64,000 nt of DNA from Sebaldella termitidis ATCC 33386 (GCF_000024405.1 NC_013517.1:2170001-2234000), one strand, 5' to 3'; shown: positions 27,096 through 36,780, counted from the stretch's first letter. Notes: a model not told the origin generated them from the letters alone. A program made the numbers and translations.

Positions 27096-27171
27096 TGAAA
27101 AAATGGTAAAATAAAACAGATAAGTTAATAAAAAAATATTGATCATAGAAAGGAGACATAAATTCATACAT

Positions 27172-28383
27172 ATGGAATCATTAAGAGAATTATATAAAAC
27201 AGGTTACGGACCTTCAAGCAGTCATACAATGGGTCCGCAAAAGGCTGCGGAAACATTTAGAAAAAGAAATTTTGATGCTGCTTCTTATGAGGTAGAGCTG
27301 TATGGAAGTCTTGCTGCAACAGGAAAAGGACATTTGACAGATTATATCATATTAAAAACACTTGGTGAAAACTGTAACATAGTATTTAAACCGGAGATAA
27401 TAAAGGAAAAACATACTAATGCAATGAAATTCACAGCTTATGACAATAACGGCAAAATAACCGGAGAAACTTTGTTTTATTCTGTAGGCGGCGGAAAGAT
27501 AACTGAAGAAGGCGAAGCTGACACAGATCAAAAAGAGGTGTATAAAGAGAAGAACTTCAAGGAAATCATGAAGTGGTGCAGAGATAACGGGAAAGATCTT
27601 ACAGAATATGTCGAATTTAATGAAGGCAGAGAGATATGGGATTATCTCAGAGATATACTTAAAGTAATGGACGAAGCTGTAGAAAGAGGACTTAAGGCTG
27701 AAGGACTTCTGCCGGGAAAATTAAAGCTCGCAAGAAAAGCCAAAAGCTATTATGAAAAATTCAGAAAATCCGGATTTCAGGACAGACTGGAAGGAAGGGT
27801 CTATTCATATGCACTTGCTGTTTCGGAGGAAAATGCCGCGGCAGGTAAAGTCGTAACCGCTCCCACATGCGGAGCCTGCGGAATTATACCTGCACTTTTG
27901 AAGGCCTACAAGGTAACCAAAGATCTCACTGAGGACGAACTCGTAAAGGCATTGGCCGTAGCAGGAATTCTCGGGAATGTGGTGAAAAAAAATGCTTCTA
28001 TTTCCGGAGCAGAGGTCGGATGTCAGGGTGAAATAGGAGTTGCCTGTTCAATGGGAGCCGGAATGGTAGCATATATATTGAACGGAACTTTGGATCAGAT
28101 AGAATATGCTGCGGAGATCGGGCTTGAACATTGTCTGGGTATGACCTGCGATCCTATAGAAGGATATGTTCAGGTTCCGTGTATAGAGAGAAATGCAATA
28201 TATTCCGCTAAAGCAATAGACTGTGCATATTACAGCCTTATGTCCGACGGTGAACACCTTGTTTCATTTGACGAAATAACTGAAACTATGATGGAAACAG
28301 GAAAGGACCTGCGTTCGGAATATAAGGAAACTTCACTTGCGGGACTGGCCAAGGTAAAATTAGATAAGCTATTGAAGAAATAA
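27172..28383 (+). CDS. sdaA: L-serine ammonia-lyase, iron-sulfur dependent (single chain)
   Basis: A 403-residue enzyme deaminating serine to pyruvate and ammonia with an oxygen-labile 4Fe-4S cluster. The N-terminal beta-type part has LYKTGYGPSSSHTMGPQKAAE and LYGSLAATGKGH; the alpha part has VTAPTCGACGIIPALL and later CDPIEGYVQVPC, which supply the cluster cysteines. I start at ATG 27172. The best ribosome site, AAGGAG, is about 16 bases upstream, further than usual. A perfect palindrome lies upstream. The efflux genes follow after 23 bases. Confidence 0.92.
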   Translation: MESLRELYKTGYGPSSSHTMGPQKAAETFRKRNFDAASYEVELYGSLAATGKGHLTDYIILKTLGENCNIVFKPEIIKEKHTNAMKFTAYDNNGKITGETLFYSVGGGKITEEGEADTDQKEVYKEKNFKEIMKWCRDNGKDLTEYVEFNEGREIWDYLRDILKVMDEAVERGLKAEGLLPGKLKLARKAKSYYEKFRKSGFQDRLEGRVYSYALAVSEENAAAGKVVTAPTCGACGIIPALLKAYKVTKDLTEDELVKALAVAGILGNVVKKNASISGAEVGCQGEIGVACSMGAGMVAYILNGTLDQIEYAAEIGLEHCLGMTCDPIEGYVQVPCIERNAIYSAKAIDCAYYSLMSDGEHLVSFDEITETMMETGKDLRSEYKETSLAGLAKVKLDKLLKK

Positions 28384-28406
28384 AAAAACTAAGGAGTAGT
28401 AGAAAA

Positions 28407-29651
28407 GTGAAAAATACAAAAATAAAACTTTTATTTTTAATATTAACTAGTATGAATCTGTATTCTATTGACTTAGAGAACGCTATAACACAGCTGGAAA
28501 ATCAATCCTATACTGCAGAGAAAAATAAACTTAATCTTGATTATTATGAGATCAACAGGGCTTTGATAGATAAAGGCGAATGGAACGGGCTTACTTTAAA
28601 TGTAGACAATAAATATTATGATACTGTGGGAAAAAGTCATTACGGATTATCCACACAGGCAGAATACGGGATTTTTAATTACAGATTTGACTATGATACT
28701 CTTGACAGTAAAGTTATAGAGAACAGAATAGGAATCTCCAAGGACTTGAAAGAGCTTTATTACAGCCAGTATGACTCACAGCGTATTATTAACGATCTGT
28801 CTCTGGAATCTCAGAAAGTGACAAACCAGCAGACATTGGAAGCACAGATAATAAATCTTATAGACCTGTATAAAAATTATAAAAACAAAGAAAAAGAGAT
28901 AGAGGTAGAGGAAAAAACTCTGGTAGTCAAGGAAAGAGACTATAAGATAATAAAAAGAAAATATGAAGTAGGCACAGCGTCTGAGTATGATCATATATCC
29001 TCAAGGGTAGAATATGAAAAATCACTGCTCGGCCTGGATAATATGAAAAGAGAGCTTTTGGTTCTTACAGAAAATTTTAAAGTATATAATGTAATTCTTG
29101 ACGGAAAATTCGATGATATAAGAAAAAGAGATCTGGAAAAAGACGAGTTTTATAATATAGGAGTTACAGATCTGAAAAATATAAAGCTGACTGAAAAGGT
29201 AAATGTGGAAAAGCTCAGAAGAGAAAAATACGTAAACAGCATGCCTGAATTAAATGCCGAAATGTCTTATTCATTTGAGAATGATGAAGTAATTGTAGGC
29301 CTAGGCGTAAAAAAGACATTATTTAATTATAAAGGTGAATATGAACAGATAAAAAACGAACTAAAGAAAAATCAGGTGGATTATTTAGATACAAAGGCTA
29401 CCGTGGAGAATAAAATCAAAGAAAATATGATTCAGTATACTACTCTTCAGACCAATGAATTAATAACGCAAAAGGAACTCGAAGTAAGAAAAAAAGATTA
29501 TGAAGTTTATAATAAAAAATATGAGCTGGGTATGTCTAATTACAGTGATTATCTGGAGCGTCTGAATGCGCTTGATCTTGCTGCAAGAGAATATGAAAAA
29601 GCAAAAAACGAGCTTGCAAGTTTTACTTATAAAATAAAATATATGAATTAG
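28407..29651 (+). CDS. TolC-family outer-membrane efflux channel
   Basis: A 414-residue exported protein (signal peptide to about SMNLYS) with the long alpha-helical hairpins of TolC/OEP proteins. The internal duplication is visible: VKERDYKIIKRKYEVGTASEYDH in the first half and RKKDYEVYNKKYELGMSNYSDYLERL in the second. It starts at GTG 28407 after AAGGAGTAG. It should form the outer-membrane exit duct for the pump encoded by the next three genes. Confidence 0.85.
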   Translation: MKNTKIKLLFLILTSMNLYSIDLENAITQLENQSYTAEKNKLNLDYYEINRALIDKGEWNGLTLNVDNKYYDTVGKSHYGLSTQAEYGIFNYRFDYDTLDSKVIENRIGISKDLKELYYSQYDSQRIINDLSLESQKVTNQQTLEAQIINLIDLYKNYKNKEKEIEVEEKTLVVKERDYKIIKRKYEVGTASEYDHISSRVEYEKSLLGLDNMKRELLVLTENFKVYNVILDGKFDDIRKRDLEKDEFYNIGVTDLKNIKLTEKVNVEKLRREKYVNSMPELNAEMSYSFENDEVIVGLGVKKTLFNYKGEYEQIKNELKKNQVDYLDTKATVENKIKENMIQYTTLQTNELITQKELEVRKKDYEVYNKKYELGMSNYSDYLERLNALDLAAREYEKAKNELASFTYKIKYMN

Positions 29652-29664
29652 GAGTGAGGATAGT

Positions 29665-30804
29665 TTGAAAAAGAAAATAATAATAGCAGTTTTATTAATA
29701 GTAGTGTTACTTTTGGGATTTTTATTCTTCAAATCATCTTCCAAAAAGGATAAAAATGAAGTTACATATGAAGTAGTAAAAGCAGAAAAAGGAGACTTAC
29801 AGCTTTTTGTGGAAGAAACAGGGCAGGTAAAGTCAAATAATGAAATATCAGTCTATACTTCAAAAAAATTAATGGTTTCCAAAAGATATTTTGAATTAGG
29901 GGATACTGTAAAGAAAGGCGATGTAATACTTACATTTGATCCTACTGATAAGAATGCGGCACTTAGAACAATTCAGGAAAAAAAGATAGCCATGGAGCAG
30001 AAGCAGAGAGATTACAGCAATACAAACGAACTTCTGAAAGTGGGCGGCGCTCCGAGAGTAGATCTGGAAGATATAAACTACAGTATAAGAACTATGAGAC
30101 TGGAAATAGCAAGCCTCGAGGAAGATTATCAAAAATATGACGATCAAATAATAAGTCCTGTAGACGGGGTAATAACTGAAATGATAGCCGATGATAACTA
30201 CAGGGTTAATACAGACAGCCCACTTTTCAAAATTACAAATATAAGGGATCTTTCCATAAAAGTGGATCTTACTGATTATGATGTTAAAAATGTGAAGCTG
30301 GGACAGAAGGTACTCATAACATCTGATACACTTCCGGAAGGGGAAATAATTACGGGAAGAGTCGTAGATATAGCAAGTACAGCCACTAAGGATGATTCAT
30401 ATAATGAAAGCCGTGTGGAAATTGAGATAAAAATGGATAATCCGGGGCTTTTGAAGCCGGGAAATATAGTAGATTCGAAGATTCTTTATCTGGATGAACA
30501 GAATGTAATAAAGCTGCCTTACACATCAGTGATTAATGAGAATGATAAATATTATGTGTATATAGTGGACAAGGATAATAAAGTAAAAAGAAAAGAAGTT
30601 GTTGTAGGTGAAACGGATAATAACTTTTATCATATAAAAAGCGGGATAGAAGTAGGAGAAACTGTAATAAAAGAAGCTGATATGAATCTCAAAGACGGGG
30701 ATAAAATAAAAATATCCGACAGTAAAGCAAAAAATAATAACAATAAAAAAGGAAGCGGGGGCGGGAATAGAAGATCACCGGGAGCTCCAAGACCACCTAT
30801 GTAA
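29665..30804 (+). CDS. MacA-like periplasmic adaptor (HlyD/MFP family)
   Basis: A 379-residue protein anchored by an N-terminal helix (about 4-23). It shows biotinyl-lipoyl halves (VEETGQVKSNNEIS and ISPVDGVITEMIADDNYRV) flanking a short coiled coil (about 100-155), then barrel domains such as VKLGQKVLITSDTLPEGEI. The tail is low-complexity, rich in Lys, Asn, Gly and Pro. It starts at TTG 29665 after GGAGTGAGGA. It links the inner pump with the TolC-type channel. Confidence 0.88.
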   Translation: MKKKIIIAVLLIVVLLLGFLFFKSSSKKDKNEVTYEVVKAEKGDLQLFVEETGQVKSNNEISVYTSKKLMVSKRYFELGDTVKKGDVILTFDPTDKNAALRTIQEKKIAMEQKQRDYSNTNELLKVGGAPRVDLEDINYSIRTMRLEIASLEEDYQKYDDQIISPVDGVITEMIADDNYRVNTDSPLFKITNIRDLSIKVDLTDYDVKNVKLGQKVLITSDTLPEGEIITGRVVDIASTATKDDSYNESRVEIEIKMDNPGLLKPGNIVDSKILYLDEQNVIKLPYTSVINENDKYYVYIVDKDNKVKRKEVVVGETDNNFYHIKSGIEVGETVIKEADMNLKDGDKIKISDSKAKNNNNKKGSGGGNRRSPGAPRPPM

Positions 30805-30828
30805 TACAGCATAAGAAAGGATAGTATA

Positions 30829-31515
30829 ATGATAGTTGTTGAAAATCTAAGAAAAGTATATGAGAATGGTCCGCTTTCATTGGAAGTTTTGAAAGGAATA
30901 GACCTAAAGGTGGAATCAGAAGAATACGTAGCTCTTATGGGGCCGAGCGGAAGCGGAAAATCAACTTTTATGAATATTCTGGGATGCCTGGATCAGCTCA
31001 CAAGCGGTAAATATTATCTTGACGGTATAGATATTTCCACAATGACACAGGACGAACTTTCTGCAATAAGAAACCAAAAGCTGGGATTTATATTTCAATC
31101 ATTTAATCTGCTCCCGAAGCTGTCGTCGCTGGAAAATGTAATACTTCCTGCAATGTATGCCAATATGCCGAAAAAAGAAAGATATGAAAGAGGTGTGGAG
31201 GCTCTTACAGCGGTAGGACTTGGTGACAGAGTACATCATAAGCCTAATGAGCTTTCCGGAGGGCAGAGACAAAGAGTGGCAATTGCCCGTTCTATAATAA
31301 ATACACCTAAGATACTCCTTGCGGATGAGCCTACAGGGAATCTTGATACACGATCAGGTGAAGAAGTACTGGGCATATTTAAACAGCTTAATGATAAAGG
31401 TACTACAATAGTAATGGTAACACATGAGGAAGATGTGGCAGAACACTGCAAAAGAATAATAAGACTCAGAGACGGTGTTATAGAAGTGGATGAAGAGGTG
31501 AAAAATAGAAGATGA
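30829..31515 (+). CDS. MacB/LolD-type ABC ATPase
   Basis: A 228-residue ATPase: Walker [11 protein letters not shown]-loop [18 protein letters not shown], signature [14 protein letters not shown], Walker [13 protein letters not shown] and H-loop MVTHEED. The pattern is that of the MacB/LolD/FtsE clade. It is split from its permease, unlike E. coli MacB. The permease gene begins inside its stop codon region (4-base overlap). Confidence 0.92.
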   Translation: MIVVENLRKVYENGPLSLEVLKGIDLKVESEEYVALMGPSGSGKSTFMNILGCLDQLTSGKYYLDGIDISTMTQDELSAIRNQKLGFIFQSFNLLPKLSSLENVILPAMYANMPKKERYERGVEALTAVGLGDRVHHKPNELSGGQRQRVAIARSIINTPKILLADEPTGNLDTRSGEEVLGIFKQLNDKGTTIVMVTHEEDVAEHCKRIIRLRDGVIEVDEEVKNRR

Positions 31516-32729
31516 ATTTTTTAGAATTGTTAAAAATGGCCTTTTCCAATCTCCTAAGCTATAAAATGAGATCATTTCTGACCATGCTGGGGATAATAAT
31601 AGGAATAAGTGCGGTAATATTAATGTCGGCAATAGGAGCCGGTGCACAGGATAAGATAGTGGGAGATCTTAATAAATTGGGAATAGGAAACTTTGATGTT
31701 TCAATAGATAATTCCATAGATAATATAAAAAACAGAAACAGACTGCAGCAAAAGCATATAGATATGATAACTAACATAAGCGGTGTAGAGTCTGTAGCAC
31801 CGACAGGAACGGTAAGGCACAGAATAGAAATGTCGTCGGGGTTCGGGAATTTCAGTATAATAACAGGTGTAGTTCCGGCATCCTTTAATATAGAAAATAC
31901 CCAGCTTTTGAAAGGAAGATATTTTAATTCGGAGGAATACAGAAAAACAGGATATTTTGCCATAGTAGATGATGTCACTACAGCAAGAATATTCGGTGAT
32001 GAATCACCGCTGGGACAAAAGATAACAATAAGAATCAAAGATTTAGGAAATAAAGATTATGTAATAGTGGGAGTTTCAAAAAATCCTGTGGCAAGTATGA
32101 CAGGAATTTTTGGAGGAAACAGTCCGAGCTTTATATTGATACCTTATCAGAATTATCAGTATATAAGCAAGCTTGATGAAAAATATTACTCGGGAATAAA
32201 AGTAAAAGTTTCAGATCCAAACGAACTGAGCCAGATAATGGATAACACAACAAATATTTTAAATAAGGAATCAGGAATAGCCGGATTATATCGGGCTGTA
32301 AACTCAAATACCGGTCTGGAGCAGTTTAACAGTATACTCAGCATGCTGTCGATATTTGTGAGCTTTGTAGCTTCCGTTTCCCTTTTTGTAGGGGGAATAG
32401 GGGTAATGAATATCATGCTTGTAAGTGTCACTGAAAGAATCAGGGAAATAGGGCTTAGAAAGGCAATAGGAGCTAAAAATAAGGATATACTTCTTCAGTT
32501 TTTGATAGAGTCAATAATTCTTACAGTCTCAGGCGGTGTAATAGGAATTCTTCTTGGAAGTGTTTCAGCGTTTTTAATATCGAATGCACTTGGATTGGTT
32601 CTTATTATAAAGGTAAGTATACTTCTGATTTCAATTACAGTTTCTATGTTAATAGGGGTGATTTTCGGGGTATATCCGGCATCAAAAGCATCAAAATTAA
32701 ATCCTATAGATGCTTTGAGAGTAGATTAA
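31512..32729 (+). CDS. MacB-type ABC permease
   Basis: A 405-residue MacB_PCD/FtsX permease: helix 1 in [20 protein letters not shown], a large periplasmic domain (about 45-270), then three C-terminal helices with [21 protein letters not shown] and [19 protein letters not shown]. The family exports peptides, lipoproteins or antibiotics by periplasmic mechanotransmission. The substrate is unknown. Confidence 0.92.
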   Translation: MNFLELLKMAFSNLLSYKMRSFLTMLGIIIGISAVILMSAIGAGAQDKIVGDLNKLGIGNFDVSIDNSIDNIKNRNRLQQKHIDMITNISGVESVAPTGTVRHRIEMSSGFGNFSIITGVVPASFNIENTQLLKGRYFNSEEYRKTGYFAIVDDVTTARIFGDESPLGQKITIRIKDLGNKDYVIVGVSKNPVASMTGIFGGNSPSFILIPYQNYQYISKLDEKYYSGIKVKVSDPNELSQIMDNTTNILNKESGIAGLYRAVNSNTGLEQFNSILSMLSIFVSFVASVSLFVGGIGVMNIMLVSVTERIREIGLRKAIGAKNKDILLQFLIESIILTVSGGVIGILLGSVSAFLISNALGLVLIIKVSILLISITVSMLIGVIFGVYPASKASKLNPIDALRVD

Positions 32730-32825
32730 TTCCTTGACTCCAAAAGAATTATATGTTTAAATAAAATTGTCAGAAAGCGGAGTCTGGATATTATGAATAG
32801 ATATTTTTATATATAAAATTCCGGA

Positions 32826-32848
32826 CTGATACTATGCTAAAGTATCAG
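32826..32848 (+). other. Hairpin before the Gfo/Idh/MocA gene
   Basis: CTGATACT and AGTATCAG form a perfect 8-bp stem, ending about 22 bases before the start codon. A second imperfect pairing (AGTCTGGA with TCCGGACT) lies just upstream. No T run follows. Confidence 0.4.
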
Positions 32849-32870
32849 AAAATATATGAGGTGATGAAAA

Positions 32871-33869
32871 ATGGTAAGATTTGGTATTGTAGGAACAAAC
32901 TGGATAACTGAAAAACTTATAAATGCCGGAGGAATGCTGGAGAATTTTAAATTAAACGCAGTATATTCAAGAAGCGAGGAAAAAGCTTCAGAATTTGCGG
33001 CTAAATATAAGGTAGAGAATATTTTTACAGATTTAAAGGAAATGGCTGAGAGCGGAACAATAGATGCAGTCTATATTGCTTCTCCAAATTCGCTTCATTA
33101 TGAACAGTCAAAGCTTTTTCTTACGCATAAAATAGCAGTACTATGTGAGAAACCGCTGGCTTCAAATGCTTTTGAAGTAAATGATCTGATAAAAACATCA
33201 AAGCAGTATGAAACTCTGGTCATGGAAGCAATGAAGCTTACATTTGTACCAAATTACGAAGCTTTGTTCAAAAATCTTCATAAAATAGGTAAGGTAAGAA
33301 GATATATAGGGTCTTACTGTCAATATTCCTCAAGATATGATAAATATAAGAACGGAGAATATACAAATACATTTGATCCTAAATTTTCCAACGGTGCACT
33401 TATGGACATAGGTGTCTATCCGCTGTATGCTATAGTGTCAATGTTCGGGAGACCAAATAACGTGATTGCAAGCGGTCTTAAGCTGGAAAGCGGAGTAGAC
33501 GGTGAGGGTACTCTTATTCTGGAATATGATGATATGCAGGCAAATGTTATTTTTTCAAAAATAACAGACTCTTTTAATCCAAGTGAAATTCAGGGAGAAA
33601 ATGGTTCCATAATGATAAATCATATTTCTGAAATGAGAGGAGCAAAAATCATATACAGAGATAATACCGAGGAAATACTGACAGAATATCAGGAAGAAAA
33701 TACAATGGTTTACGAACTGGAGCATTTCATAGAAACATATGAAGCAGGAAAGTCAGAATCACCGGTAAATAATTATGAGCTCACAAAAATAATGGGTGAA
33801 ATTATGGAAAGTGCAAGAAAACAAATGGGTGTGGTTTATCCGGCAGATACTAAATATGACAATGACTAG
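32871..33869 (+). CDS. Gfo/Idh/MocA-family oxidoreductase
   Basis: A 332-residue NAD(P)-dependent oxidoreductase. The Rossmann motif is FGIVGTNWITEKLINAG; VYIASPNSLHYEQSKLFL and the catalytic lysine segment VLCEKPLASNAFEV follow. The C-terminal part carries MDIGVYPLYAIVSMFG, the substrate-domain signature. Typical substrates are sugars, inositols or dihydrodiols; the context does not narrow it. Overlap with neighbours is absent, so it may be transcribed alone. Confidence 0.85.
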   Translation: MVRFGIVGTNWITEKLINAGGMLENFKLNAVYSRSEEKASEFAAKYKVENIFTDLKEMAESGTIDAVYIASPNSLHYEQSKLFLTHKIAVLCEKPLASNAFEVNDLIKTSKQYETLVMEAMKLTFVPNYEALFKNLHKIGKVRRYIGSYCQYSSRYDKYKNGEYTNTFDPKFSNGALMDIGVYPLYAIVSMFGRPNNVIASGLKLESGVDGEGTLILEYDDMQANVIFSKITDSFNPSEIQGENGSIMINHISEMRGAKIIYRDNTEEILTEYQEENTMVYELEHFIETYEAGKSESPVNNYELTKIMGEIMESARKQMGVVYPADTKYDND

Positions 33870-33930
33870 TCTTTTTAGTTACCTCTTAAAAAATATAAAT
33901 TTCTAAAATTAATATTGAAAAGGAGGAAAT

Positions 33931-34197
33931 ATGGCAGAAAAAATATGTCAAAGCTGTGCTATGACACTTAATGAGGAGAAATACCACGGAACAAACAATG
34001 ATGGTTCCAAAAATGAAGATTACTGTATTTTTTGTTTTAAAGACGGTGATTTTACTTATGAAATTACCATGAATGAAATGGTGGACAAAGGGATAGATTT
34101 TTTAAAAAGGTTTGGCGGACTAAATGATAAAAACAGAGAAGGTATAAGAGAAATACTGAACATAATGTATTCAGGACTAAAACGCTGGATAGAATAA
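33931..34197 (+). CDS. Putative zinc-ribbon protein
   Basis: An 88-residue protein with two CxxC knuckles: KICQSCAMTL at the start and YCIFCFKDGDFTYE near residue 33. It resembles the putative zinc-ribbon family PF12674. The C-terminal half is helical. A related 56-residue gene with the same cysteine pattern lies at 34658-34828. AAGGAGGAAAT precedes the ATG. Confidence 0.8.
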   Translation: MAEKICQSCAMTLNEEKYHGTNNDGSKNEDYCIFCFKDGDFTYEITMNEMVDKGIDFLKRFGGLNDKNREGIREILNIMYSGLKRWIE

Positions 34198-34204
34198 CAT
34201 AAAT

Positions 34205-34247
34205 AAAAACACTGTGATTGGAAAATTTTAACTCACGGTGTTTTTTT
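34205..34247 (+). terminator. Terminator after the zinc-ribbon gene
   Basis: ACACTGTGA and TCACGGTGT form a 9-bp stem with one G-U pair, followed by seven T. Confidence 0.8.
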
Positions 34248-34504
34248 ATGGATAGAAAAAAATTTTAAAGTATTGGAGTATTTCAGCTGGGATAGAATAA
34301 AACAGGTATTATAAATTATGGAAAAGATAATATTAAAATGATGCTTTTGTTTTATTTTAAATATATCATATTATAAATTAAATGCAGTAATATCAATATA
34401 AATATTAGTATATCAGTTTTTTTTCAAATTCTTCAAAAAATAAAACACTAATTTTAAAGGTTTATGTTAGATATTAAATTAATTAATAAAATTAAAATAA
34501 TAAA

Positions 34505-34533
34505 TTGACTACTTAGAAATAAGAGGGTATAAT
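34505..34533 (+). promoter_or_regulatory. Strong promoter of the 56-residue zinc-ribbon gene
   Basis: TTGACT (34505-34510), 17 bases, TATAAT (34528-34533). The predicted leader is about 118 bases. Confidence 0.8.
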
Positions 34534-34597
34534 GATAGAGGATATCTATATTTATGACTTAAAACAGAATAAGAAATTGTGTTATCATCTCTAAGCA

Positions 34598-34623
34598 AAT
34601 GTAACGTTTGAAAATGTAACATT
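34598..34623 (+). repeat. Tandem near-palindromic boxes in the leader
   Basis: AATGTAACGTT and AATGTAACATT, start to start 15 bases. The second is a palindrome around a central A. They lie downstream of the promoter and could be an operator for a roadblock repressor. Confidence 0.45.
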
Positions 34624-34657
34624 CAGCTACAAAAAATATAACAGAAAGGGTGATGAT

Positions 34658-34828
34658 ATGATCTGTAAAATTTGTCAGAGCTGCGGTACACCAATTATAG
34701 GCACGAGAAAATATGGTACGAATCTGGATAAAACAAAAAACTTTGAATATTGCTCACTTTGTTATACAGATGGCAGACTTTTAAGAAATGTCATTTTAAC
34801 TAAAAAAGTCAAAATTATAGAAATCTAA
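34658..34828 (+). CDS. Short zinc-ribbon protein, paralogue of the 33931 gene
   Basis: A 56-residue ORF beginning MICKICQSCGTPIIGTRKYG and containing YCSLCYTDGRLLRN. It keeps both CxxC pairs of the larger zinc-ribbon protein but has lost the helical C-terminal half, ending in a basic tail KKVKIIEI. A strong promoter, a ribosome-site-like AGAAAGGGTGATG and a terminator at 34866 mark it as a real gene. Possible roles are zinc-dependent adaptor or regulator; neither is proven. Confidence 0.75.
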   Translation: MICKICQSCGTPIIGTRKYGTNLDKTKNFEYCSLCYTDGRLLRNVILTKKVKIIEI

Positions 34829-34865
34829 AAGAAAAATTTAAGAAATTTGAAGGTAAGCGGGTAGG

Positions 34866-34902
34866 GGCTGTTCTGGAATTTTCAGAACAGCTCGTTTTTT
34901 TG
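34866..34902 (+). terminator. Terminator after the short zinc-ribbon gene
   Basis: GCTGTTCTG and CAGAACAGC, a perfect 9-bp stem with loop GAATTTT, then TCG and seven T. Confidence 0.85.
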
Positions 34903-34965
34903 TAATAAAAAATATCATATCAGTTAAATACTGTTTTACATAATATGATATTTCAGTTACATAAT

Positions 34966-35667
34966 TTAGAAATTAAATATCTTTGAAAATAAACTGCAGA
35001 TTAACGGAAAAATCATCGGAATAAAAATAGCCGGAAGCATATTTGCTATTTTGATTTCTTTTTTAAATAAAATATTTACTCCGATACCAAGAATCATAAT
35101 ACCGCCAAGATAATCAATTTCTTTTACGGCAGTTTCGGTAAGTATTCCTTTCAGCTCTGATGCAAAAATATAAAATATTCCCTGATAAATAAATACGGCA
35201 AATGCGGAAAACATTACTCCTATACCGTAAATAGAAGAAAAAATAATAGCACTGACTCCGTCTAAAATAGATTTTATATACAGGATATTATTATCCTTTG
35301 ACAGACCGCTCTTAATGGAACCTATTATAGCCATGGCACCTACACAGTATAGAATAGTGCTGATAACAAGTCCTTTTCCAAAAGTACTTTCACGGTCTTT
35401 TACAAACTTTCTTTCAAGATATTTACTGAATTTTGTAATATTTTTATCTATATTAATTATATTTCCTATGATAGAACCTATTATCAGAAAGACAAGCACT
35501 CTTATGTCATTTCCAGCTCCAATGGTTGATTTTATACCGAGAATAATAATAAATAAACCTACACAGTTCATTATCAGCTCATTCAGGTCTTTTTTAAATT
35601 TATGTCCTATAAAAGTTCCTACTAGGCTTCCGGCGACTATAGCCAGAAGATTGACGATAACACCTAT
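34966..35667 (-). CDS. DUF554 membrane protein (YdfK/YqgA-like), probable AUA start
   Basis: A multi-pass membrane protein starting in the family with the pattern GxIVNxxAIxxGSxxG; here GVIVNLLAIVAGSLVGTFIG. The frame is open up to an ATG at 35835, but that stretch is unlike the family and a good extended -10 promoter (TGATATAAT) lies inside it. No ATG, GTG or TTG is available at the conserved N terminus. An ATA at 35665-35667, 9 bases after AAAGGAG, gives 233 residues, the normal length. Function in transport is presumed, not known. Confidence 0.75.
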   Translation of the reverse strand: MGVIVNLLAIVAGSLVGTFIGHKFKKDLNELIMNCVGLFIIILGIKSTIGAGNDIRVLVFLIIGSIIGNIINIDKNITKFSKYLERKFVKDRESTFGKGLVISTILYCVGAMAIIGSIKSGLSKDNNILYIKSILDGVSAIIFSSIYGIGVMFSAFAVFIYQGIFYIFASELKGILTETAVKEIDYLGGIMILGIGVNILFKKEIKIANMLPAIFIPMIFPLICSLFSKIFNF

Positions 35668-35707
35668 TTTAAACAGCTCCTTTCTGATTGTATATTTGCT
35701 AAAATTT

Positions 35708-35716
35708 ATTATATCA
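35708..35716 (-). promoter_or_regulatory. Extended -10 promoter of the DUF554 gene
   Basis: On the minus strand TGATATAAT. Transcription would begin near 35701, downstream of the only in-frame ATG (35835), so that ATG would not be on this transcript. Confidence 0.6.
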
Positions 35717-35883
35717 TACTTATATGCTGAAAAATAAATATTTGTAATATATAGGAGGCATAAATACAGGATATCTTTATGACTGAAAAAAAGTTTTACG
35801 GGATAAGAACAGATATTTTTCTTAACTTCTAACAATAATTATAAAAAAATGATATAATTAAAAAAAATATATGAGGTGGTAAA

Positions 35884-36762
35884 ATGAAATTTATTACATT
35901 TTTAGAAAATGCAGAAGAAAAAATAGGAATAATTTCAAAAGACAACAAAAAAGTGATAGATATAAATAAGACTCTGGGGAGTGATTTCTATGATATGACG
36001 GAATTTATCTGGAGCAATGAAGAGTACATAGAAAAACTAGTAGATATATATGAAAAGAATGAAAAAAGTCATTATAATCTGGAAGATGTAATGATAATTT
36101 CTCCGGTTCCGAGACCGGCAACAGATATTCTATGTGTAGGACTTAATTATTCTGATCATATAAAAGAATCGCAGAGTGTCCAGGATCCTGATAAAAAAAT
36201 AGAAGTACCGGTATTTTTTACTAAAAGAGTGCTGAAGGCTATCGGTGACGGGGAAATAATATTAAGACATGAAGGAATTACAGAAGAGATAGACTATGAG
36301 GCTGAGCTGGGTGTAGTTATGGGAAAAGAAGGAATAAATATACCGGAAGAAGATGCAGATGAATATATTTTCGGCTATACTATAGTGAATGATATTTCAG
36401 CAAGAGATTTGCAGAGAAAGCATAATCAGTGGTTTAAGGGGAAGGGTCTTGACAGCCATACATCTATAGGACCCTGCATTGTCTATAAAAAGTATATTGA
36501 AAACCCTGAAAACCTAAATATTTCATCAAGAGTAAACGGGGAAACAAGACAAAATTCAAATACCAAAAATCTTATATTTTCTGCGCCGTATCTCATAGAA
36601 GAGCTTTCCAAGGGAATGACAATTATACCCGGCGATATAATAGCAACAGGTACTCCTGCCGGCGTAGGCATGGGATTCAAGCCTCCGAAATACCTGAAAA
36701 GCGGTGATGTGGTAGAATGTGAGATAGAAAAAATAGGAATTTTAAAAAATATAGTGGAATAA
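35884..36762 (+). CDS. Fumarylacetoacetate hydrolase family protein
   Basis: A 292-residue FAH-fold enzyme: PRPATDILCVGLNYSDHIKE, VFFTKRVLKAIGDGE, the metal site EEIDYEAELGVVMGKEG and NDISARDLQRKH, then GPCIV and IIPGDIIATGTPAGVGMGFKP. Members hydrolyse C-C bonds in 2,4-diketo acids or decarboxylate oxaloacetate. The N-terminal 80 residues are a typical small domain. Substrate not determinable. GAGGTGGTAAA precedes the ATG. Confidence 0.88.
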   Translation: MKFITFLENAEEKIGIISKDNKKVIDINKTLGSDFYDMTEFIWSNEEYIEKLVDIYEKNEKSHYNLEDVMIISPVPRPATDILCVGLNYSDHIKESQSVQDPDKKIEVPVFFTKRVLKAIGDGEIILRHEGITEEIDYEAELGVVMGKEGINIPEEDADEYIFGYTIVNDISARDLQRKHNQWFKGKGLDSHTSIGPCIVYKKYIENPENLNISSRVNGETRQNSNTKNLIFSAPYLIEELSKGMTIIPGDIIATGTPAGVGMGFKPPKYLKSGDVVECEIEKIGILKNIVE

Positions 36763-36780
36763 AAGAGAAAAGGAAAACAG

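Larger units (their letters stand above)
34198..34657. other. Long AT-rich intergenic region with promoter and repeats
   Basis: 460 bases without a recognisable gene. It holds a terminator (34205-34247), a strong promoter (34505-34533) and tandem AATGTAACGTT / AATGTAACATT boxes at 34598-34608 and 34613-34623 in the leader of the small zinc-ribbon gene. Confidence 0.5.

Noticed and set aside
35668-35835. Upstream extension of the DUF554 protein to ATG 35835
   Set aside because: The sequence is unlike the family N terminus and a promoter lies within it, so the ATG would not be transcribed.
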